Of a DNA stretch of 64,000 nucleotides, positions 60,695-64,000 are shown piece by piece; position 1 is the first letter of the stretch, and each line of letters starts with the position of its first letter. The notes beneath the pieces are model-generated. The model was given only the letters and a program-made list of their open reading frames with translations, had not been told where the DNA came from and ran no database searches. Origin of the DNA: Candidatus Saccharicenans sp. (GTDB lineage Bacteria; Acidobacteriota; Aminicenantia; Aminicenantales; Saccharicenantaceae); contig JANLFU010000002.1 in assembly GCA_024653215.1 (NCBI GenBank), forward strand, positions 83,337-147,336, written 5' to 3'. A program made the position numbers and the translations under genes.

Positions 60695-61828
60695 ATGGCC
60701 AGGGATTATTACGAGGTACTCGGGGTTCCGCGGACGGCCAGTCTGGCGGACATCAAGAAAGCCTACCGCAAGCTGGCCCGAAAGTACCACCCTGATTTGA
60801 ACCCCGGCGACAAGGCGGCCGAGGCTAAGTTCAAGGAAATCCAGGAAGCTTACTCGGTGCTGAGCGATCCCAAAAAGAGGGCCCAGTACGACCAGTTCGG
60901 GTTCGTGGGCGACTTCGGGCGCGGCCCGGGAGCCGGTCCGGGTGGCGGACCTGGCCAGGGACCGTTTGGCGGCGGCTTTGAAGGCTTCGATTTCTCCGAG
61001 TACGGAAGCTCGTCCTTCCGCGATTTATTCGAAAACCTGTTCGGCGGGATGGGTGTCGAGCAGCAGCGCCGGGGCGGACCGCAGCGCGGCGAGGACCTTA
61101 ATTACTCCATGACCATCAGCTTTGCCGACGCCATCAACGGTGTTCAGACCAAGATCAAGCTGACCCGCCTGGTGCCCTGCCCGGTCTGCGGCGGAAGCGG
61201 TTTTTCCAGCCTGGGCGGGGAGAGGGTCTGCCCGGATTGCGGCGGGCGCGGCCGGAGCTTCGTCCAGAAGGGCTTCATGAAGTTTTCCTCAACCTGCCCG
61301 ACCTGCCTGGGAACGGGCCGGGTGAGCGGCCAGGTCTGCAGCAACTGCCGGGGCGAAGGCCGGGTCCAGGGCAGCGAAACCATCACGGTGCGTATCCCGA
61401 AGGGTGTTGACAGCGGCTCCAAGGTCCGGGTGCCGGGCAAGGGTAACGCCGGGATAAACGGAGGCCCGCCGGGCGACCTTTACATAAACCTGGAGGTGAC
61501 GCCGCACCCGTTCTTCAAGCGCGAGGGGTCAAATATCTATATCAAGGTGCCGATTACCGTGCCGGAAGCAACGCTCGGGGCCAAGATCGAGGTGCCGACG
61601 ATTTACGGCGAGAAAAAGTCCATTCGCATTCCGCCCGGCACCAAGTCGGGACAGAAATTCAGGCTGAAGGGCGAAGGGGCGCCGGTCTGCGGCCGGAACA
61701 GTCGTGGCGATATGTTTGTTGAAGTGAGCATTGTTCCGCCCTCGAGTGTTGACCAGAGGGTGCGGGAGCTGATGCGCGAGCTGGAGAAGTTTTACGAGGG
61801 CGACCCGCGGAAGAACCTGGGGAGCTAA
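60695..61828 (+). CDS. dnaJ: Chaperone protein DnaJ (Hsp40, type I)
   Basis: 377 aa from ATG 60695. A TTG two codons earlier abuts GAGG and is less likely. The J domain [19 protein letters not shown] has the HPD motif in [13 protein letters not shown] Gly-rich region (~78-125) follows. The four zinc motifs are [24 protein letters not shown] and CSNCRGEG (~165-220). A C-terminal substrate domain is complete. It delivers clients to DnaK and stimulates its ATPase. It is 219 bp after dnaK, an interval containing short repeats and a strong hairpin instead of grpE. Confidence 0.96.
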   Translation: MARDYYEVLGVPRTASLADIKKAYRKLARKYHPDLNPGDKAAEAKFKEIQEAYSVLSDPKKRAQYDQFGFVGDFGRGPGAGPGGGPGQGPFGGGFEGFDFSEYGSSSFRDLFENLFGGMGVEQQRRGGPQRGEDLNYSMTISFADAINGVQTKIKLTRLVPCPVCGGSGFSSLGGERVCPDCGGRGRSFVQKGFMKFSSTCPTCLGTGRVSGQVCSNCRGEGRVQGSETITVRIPKGVDSGSKVRVPGKGNAGINGGPPGDLYINLEVTPHPFFKREGSNIYIKVPITVPEATLGAKIEVPTIYGEKKSIRIPPGTKSGQKFRLKGEGAPVCGRNSRGDMFVEVSIVPPSSVDQRVRELMRELEKFYEGDPRKNLGS

Positions 61829-61895
61829 GGGCGGAGGCGGTGGCCGTTTTGGGGCGAAGGCTATGAGGGTTCAGGATGATTGAGGGAGGTTGAAG

Positions 61896-62336
61896 ATGCC
61901 GAGAAGGAAAAAGAAAGCGGAAGACGAAAGCAGAACAACCTGCGGCTATTACCATATAAGCGCCGTGGCCCGGATGTATAACATCCACCCCCAGACCCTG
62001 CGCCTTTACGAGAGGGAAGGGCTGCTCAAGCCGTCGCGGAGCGAGGGCAACACTCGCCTTTACACCGAGGAAGACCTGAAGCGGCTGGAGCTCATCCTCA
62101 ACCTGATCCGCGATCTCGGGGTCAACCTGGCCGGGGTGGAAGTCATCCTGAACATGCGGGAGAAGATGAAGCAGATCGAAAACCAGGTCAACGAGCTCCT
62201 GGATTACATCAAGCAGGAGTTCTTCAAGGGCAGGGAAGAGGAGTTTGAGGCCCGGCGGCGCAGCCTCGTCCACGTCAAGATGACCAAGCCCATGCCGGTG
62301 GAAAAGCCCGGCGACGAACCCGGCTCCAAGAAGTAA
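61896..62336 (+). CDS. hspR: Heat-shock repressor HspR (MerR family)
   Basis: 146 aa from ATG 61896, with GGGAGG 6 bases upstream. After a Lys-rich start, the MerR-type winged helix-turn-helix is HISAVARMYNIHPQTLRLYE and GLLKPSRSEGNTRLYTEEDLKRL, as in HspR. A coiled coil (MREKMKQIENQVNELLDYI) serves dimerisation. HspR binds HAIR repeats and represses dnaK operons, usually with DnaK as co-repressor. The HAIR element before dnaK makes this an autoregulated loop. It lies 67 bp after dnaJ. Confidence 0.9.
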   Translation: MPRRKKKAEDESRTTCGYYHISAVARMYNIHPQTLRLYEREGLLKPSRSEGNTRLYTEEDLKRLELILNLIRDLGVNLAGVEVILNMREKMKQIENQVNELLDYIKQEFFKGREEEFEARRRSLVHVKMTKPMPVEKPGDEPGSKK

Positions 62337-63001
62337 TTCCAGGGCCGGGGTGTCTTTATCAATATTCTCAGGCTACTGGCCAGTGACTAACCCACCACCG
62401 AGAAATAATACCGATTAATTTTTAATCTCAGGGGTTTAATTGTCTCTAACCTTAGTCTGCCCAGTCAGTTTAAAGAAGTAGCCAGATTTCCGGGGGCAAG
62501 CGAATAACGGCACAAGGGTTCATGGCCACGCGGTCTTAATATATGAACGGTCATTCATATATCCGGCAGGGTATTGAATCTTTCTATATTGCCTGAACTT
62601 TTTTGCGCACTTTGCCTGACATTAATTTTTTTTATTATTTTTTTATCTTTTTATCATCTTTTTTTCTTTCTTTTCTTTTCTCCGTTTTTTCTTTGTTATG
62701 CTCTCTTACGCGGGCTAGAAATAAGCGGTCTGCTGCTAAACCGGGTGGACTGCCCTTTCTTTTACCTGAATTTTATGGAAAAACTCTAATTTCTAACGGC
62801 GCTTCGATGTATTCCTTTTCGGTTTTGATCCTGCGGCTGCCTCAGTCCCCAAGCTGAATCCTTTTCGTTGGCTGCTCTGTTAATTATCATGGCTGAATGT
62901 CGGCCTCGAGTCTTCGCTGGAAATGGGCCTAAAAAAATATTAGAATTATTATGAAATCAGCCGACAAACAATAAGGGTAAAAGCTCGGGTTAAAGTTTTT
63001 C
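62337..63001. other. 665-bp intergenic region before the sigma-factor gene
   Basis: It holds palindrome copy C (62539-62562) and then a strikingly pyrimidine-rich tract (about 62625-62695, nearly all C/T). Open frames across this tract are low-complexity Phe/Leu/Ser strings without ribosome-binding sites. No clear promoter was picked for the sigma-factor gene. Confidence 0.5.
62539..62562. repeat. 24-bp palindrome, copy C (ATATATGAA-N6-TTCATATAT)
   Basis: Centre CGGTCA. The outer arms match copies A and B exactly, and it is preceded by TTA as in copy B. It lies 440 bp before the sigma-factor start and 203 bp after hspR. Confidence 0.75.
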
Positions 63002-63847
63002 ATGAAATACCAGGATTATTTAGAGTCTCGAAACATCAAGCTCTACCTGGAGGAGATCTCCAAGATTCCGCCCATCACCGAGGAGGAAGAAAAGGAGCTC
63101 GGGGAGCGCCTCAAGAAGGGCGACCCGGAGGCCATGCGCCGGCTGATCGAGGGCAACCTGCGGTTTGTCGTTTCCTACGTCAAGAGGTACCAGGGCATGG
63201 GCCTGACCTTGCTCGACCTGATCAACGAGGGCAACCTGGGCCTGGTGGAGGCGGCCCAGCGCTTCGACCCTGACCGGAACGTCAAATTTATCTCCTATGC
63301 CGTCTGGTGGATCAGGCAGGCCATCGTCCACGCCCTGTCCCAGGCCTCCCATTCCTTCAACCTGCCCCAGAAAATTTCGGACAGGATTTCGCGGATGAAC
63401 CGGGAAAAGGAGCTTCTCCGCAAGGAGCTCGGCCGGGAGCCGACCCGCGAGGAAGTGGCCGAACGCCTTAAAATTACCGCGGAGGAAGTGGCCGACCTGG
63501 AGCTCATCCAGGAAAAGGGCCTGTCGCTCTCCGATAAGATCAGCGAGGACGAGGACCTGGAGGTCGAGGACCGGGTGTCCGACGAGCTCGAGCCTTCCGT
63601 CGAGTACCAGCTCATCAAGAACTCCATCGAGCAGCAGATCCGGGAAATCCTCAACGAGCTGGATGAACGCGAAGCCCTTGTGCTAAAATTACGCTTCGGA
63701 ATAGATAGCGACGAGCCGATGACCCTGCAGGAAATCGGCGACCGACTCGGCCTGACCCGGGAGCGGATCAGGCAGATTGAACAGCGGGCCATGCGCAAGC
63801 TGGCTCATTCGCAGAAACTGAAACAGTTGAGAGGTTACCTGAATTGA
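63002..63847 (+). CDS. Sigma70-family RNA polymerase sigma factor (RpoD/SigA group, no region 1.1)
   Basis: 281 aa. Region 1.2 is NIKLYLEEISKIPPITEEEE. Region 2 has EGNLRFVVSYVKRYQGMGL, DLINEGNLGLVEAAQRFDP and FISYAVWWIRQAIVHAL. Region 3 is DRISRMNREKELLRKELGRE. Region 4 ends with RFGIDSDEPMTLQEIGDRLG and TRERIRQIEQRAMRKL. Region 1.1 and the non-conserved insert of large RpoD are missing, so it may be a group 2 factor or a compact primary sigma. The sequence cannot tell them apart. Its stop overlaps the next start (TTGA). Confidence 0.88.
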   Translation: MKYQDYLESRNIKLYLEEISKIPPITEEEEKELGERLKKGDPEAMRRLIEGNLRFVVSYVKRYQGMGLTLLDLINEGNLGLVEAAQRFDPDRNVKFISYAVWWIRQAIVHALSQASHSFNLPQKISDRISRMNREKELLRKELGREPTREEVAERLKITAEEVADLELIQEKGLSLSDKISEDEDLEVEDRVSDELEPSVEYQLIKNSIEQQIREILNELDEREALVLKLRFGIDSDEPMTLQEIGDRLGLTRERIRQIEQRAMRKLAHSQKLKQLRGYLN

Positions 63848-64000
63848 CCGAAGAAAAAGTTTGCCCGGTTTGCCAGGGCAGCGGCTGGGTGGTGAAGCAG
63901 ACCGAGAAGGGACCGGTGGCCCGGCGCTGCAAGTGCTTTAGCGAGCAACAGGCCATGCTCCTGCTGCGGCAGGCCCGGATCCCGAAGCGCTACGAGACCT
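63844..64000 (+). CDS. DnaC/IstB-like ATP-binding protein, N-terminus (cut by window end)
   Basis: 52 residues are visible from TTG 63844, which overlaps the sigma-factor TGA. The zinc-finger-like part has CPVCQGSGW and RRCKCFSEQQ (four Cys), followed by LRQARIPKRYE. This matches the N-terminus of DnaC-type helicase loaders, which carry the same Cys motif and an IP-x-RY segment before the AAA+ domain. The ATPase domain is outside the window. The overlap suggests coupling to the sigma factor. Confidence 0.6.
   Translation, partial: MTEEKVCPVCQGSGWVVKQTEKGPVARRCKCFSEQQAMLLLRQARIPKRYET

Noticed and set aside
62574..62857. Two Phe/Leu/Ser-rich frames before the sigma-factor gene
   Set aside because: They result from the pyrimidine tract. 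Composition is extreme and start signals are missing.

Overview
The window is a GC-rich bacterial chromosome segment (roughly 57% GC by eye) from a diderm. BamD, an OmpH/Skp-type periplasmic chaperone, an ExbD/TolR protein, lipoproteins and beta-barrel-like secreted proteins all point to an outer membrane. Gene content and protein style (rhamnose catabolism, PASTA protein next to rpe and bamD, tandem DUF507, RpoD/SigA-type sigma factor followed by a DnaC-like protein, HspR-controlled dnaK) fit the Acidobacteriota/Aminicenantes area. A two-domain protein disulfide oxidoreductase is compatible with thermophily. The taxon and the lifestyle are inferences, not demonstrated. Several genes have near-consensus sigma70 promoters (TTGACA, 17 bp, TATAAT-like), so housekeeping transcription signals are easy to read here.

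Layout. 1-9.7 kb: a nitroreductase tail, a membrane metallophosphoesterase, then a seven-gene minus-strand operon read from 9.68 kb down to 1.36 kb. It encodes three paralogous alkaline-phosphatase-superfamily enzymes (one soluble, one membrane-anchored, one with a Tat signal), a ribbon-helix-helix-like small protein, an Oxa1/EMC3-like membrane protein, an aminotransferase and an OmpH-type chaperone. 9.7-12 kb: PDO thioredoxin-fold protein and a GSA-type aminotransferase. 12.2-21.2 kb: rhamnose utilisation (GH78 rhamnosidase, RhaA, RhaB), with an HD-GYP protein and a HEAT-repeat protein embedded. 21.5-34 kb: mostly single-gene units (YjbQ, YprB, zinc ADH, tRNA-Arg, NMP-kinase-like protein, DUF1015, acyl-CoA dehydrogenase, ExbD, CstA, ACT protein, amidotransferase, PKD/barrel protein). 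34-41 kb: two DUF507 genes and the translation operon nusA-infB-DUF503-rbfA-nrnA-truB. 41-49 kb: miaB, and the operon PASTA-rpe-bamD-barrel-S8 protease-recN. 49-54 kb: threonine aldolase, dihydrolipoyl dehydrogenase, an AT-rich nuclease-like gene and malic enzyme. 54.5-58.2 kb: an envelope operon (lipoprotein, two L,D-transpeptidases, a secreted partner) behind a promoter that overlaps a Fur-like box. 58.5-62.3 kb: dnaK-dnaJ-hspR, with a HspR-type operator overlapping the promoter. 63-64 kb: sigma factor and a DnaC-like gene cut by the window end.

Most unusual items: the three-compartment phosphatase operon with its Oxa1-like protein; a 24-bp palindrome (ATATATGAA-N6-TTCATATAT) present three times in intergenic DNA; a structured 590-bp intergenic region near 34.3 kb; the complete HspR feedback circuit with a strong hairpin between dnaK and dnaJ where grpE might be expected; the Fur-like box over the L,D-transpeptidase promoter; and the AT-rich PD-(D/E)XK-like gene. 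No insertion sequence, prophage, CRISPR array or rRNA was seen.
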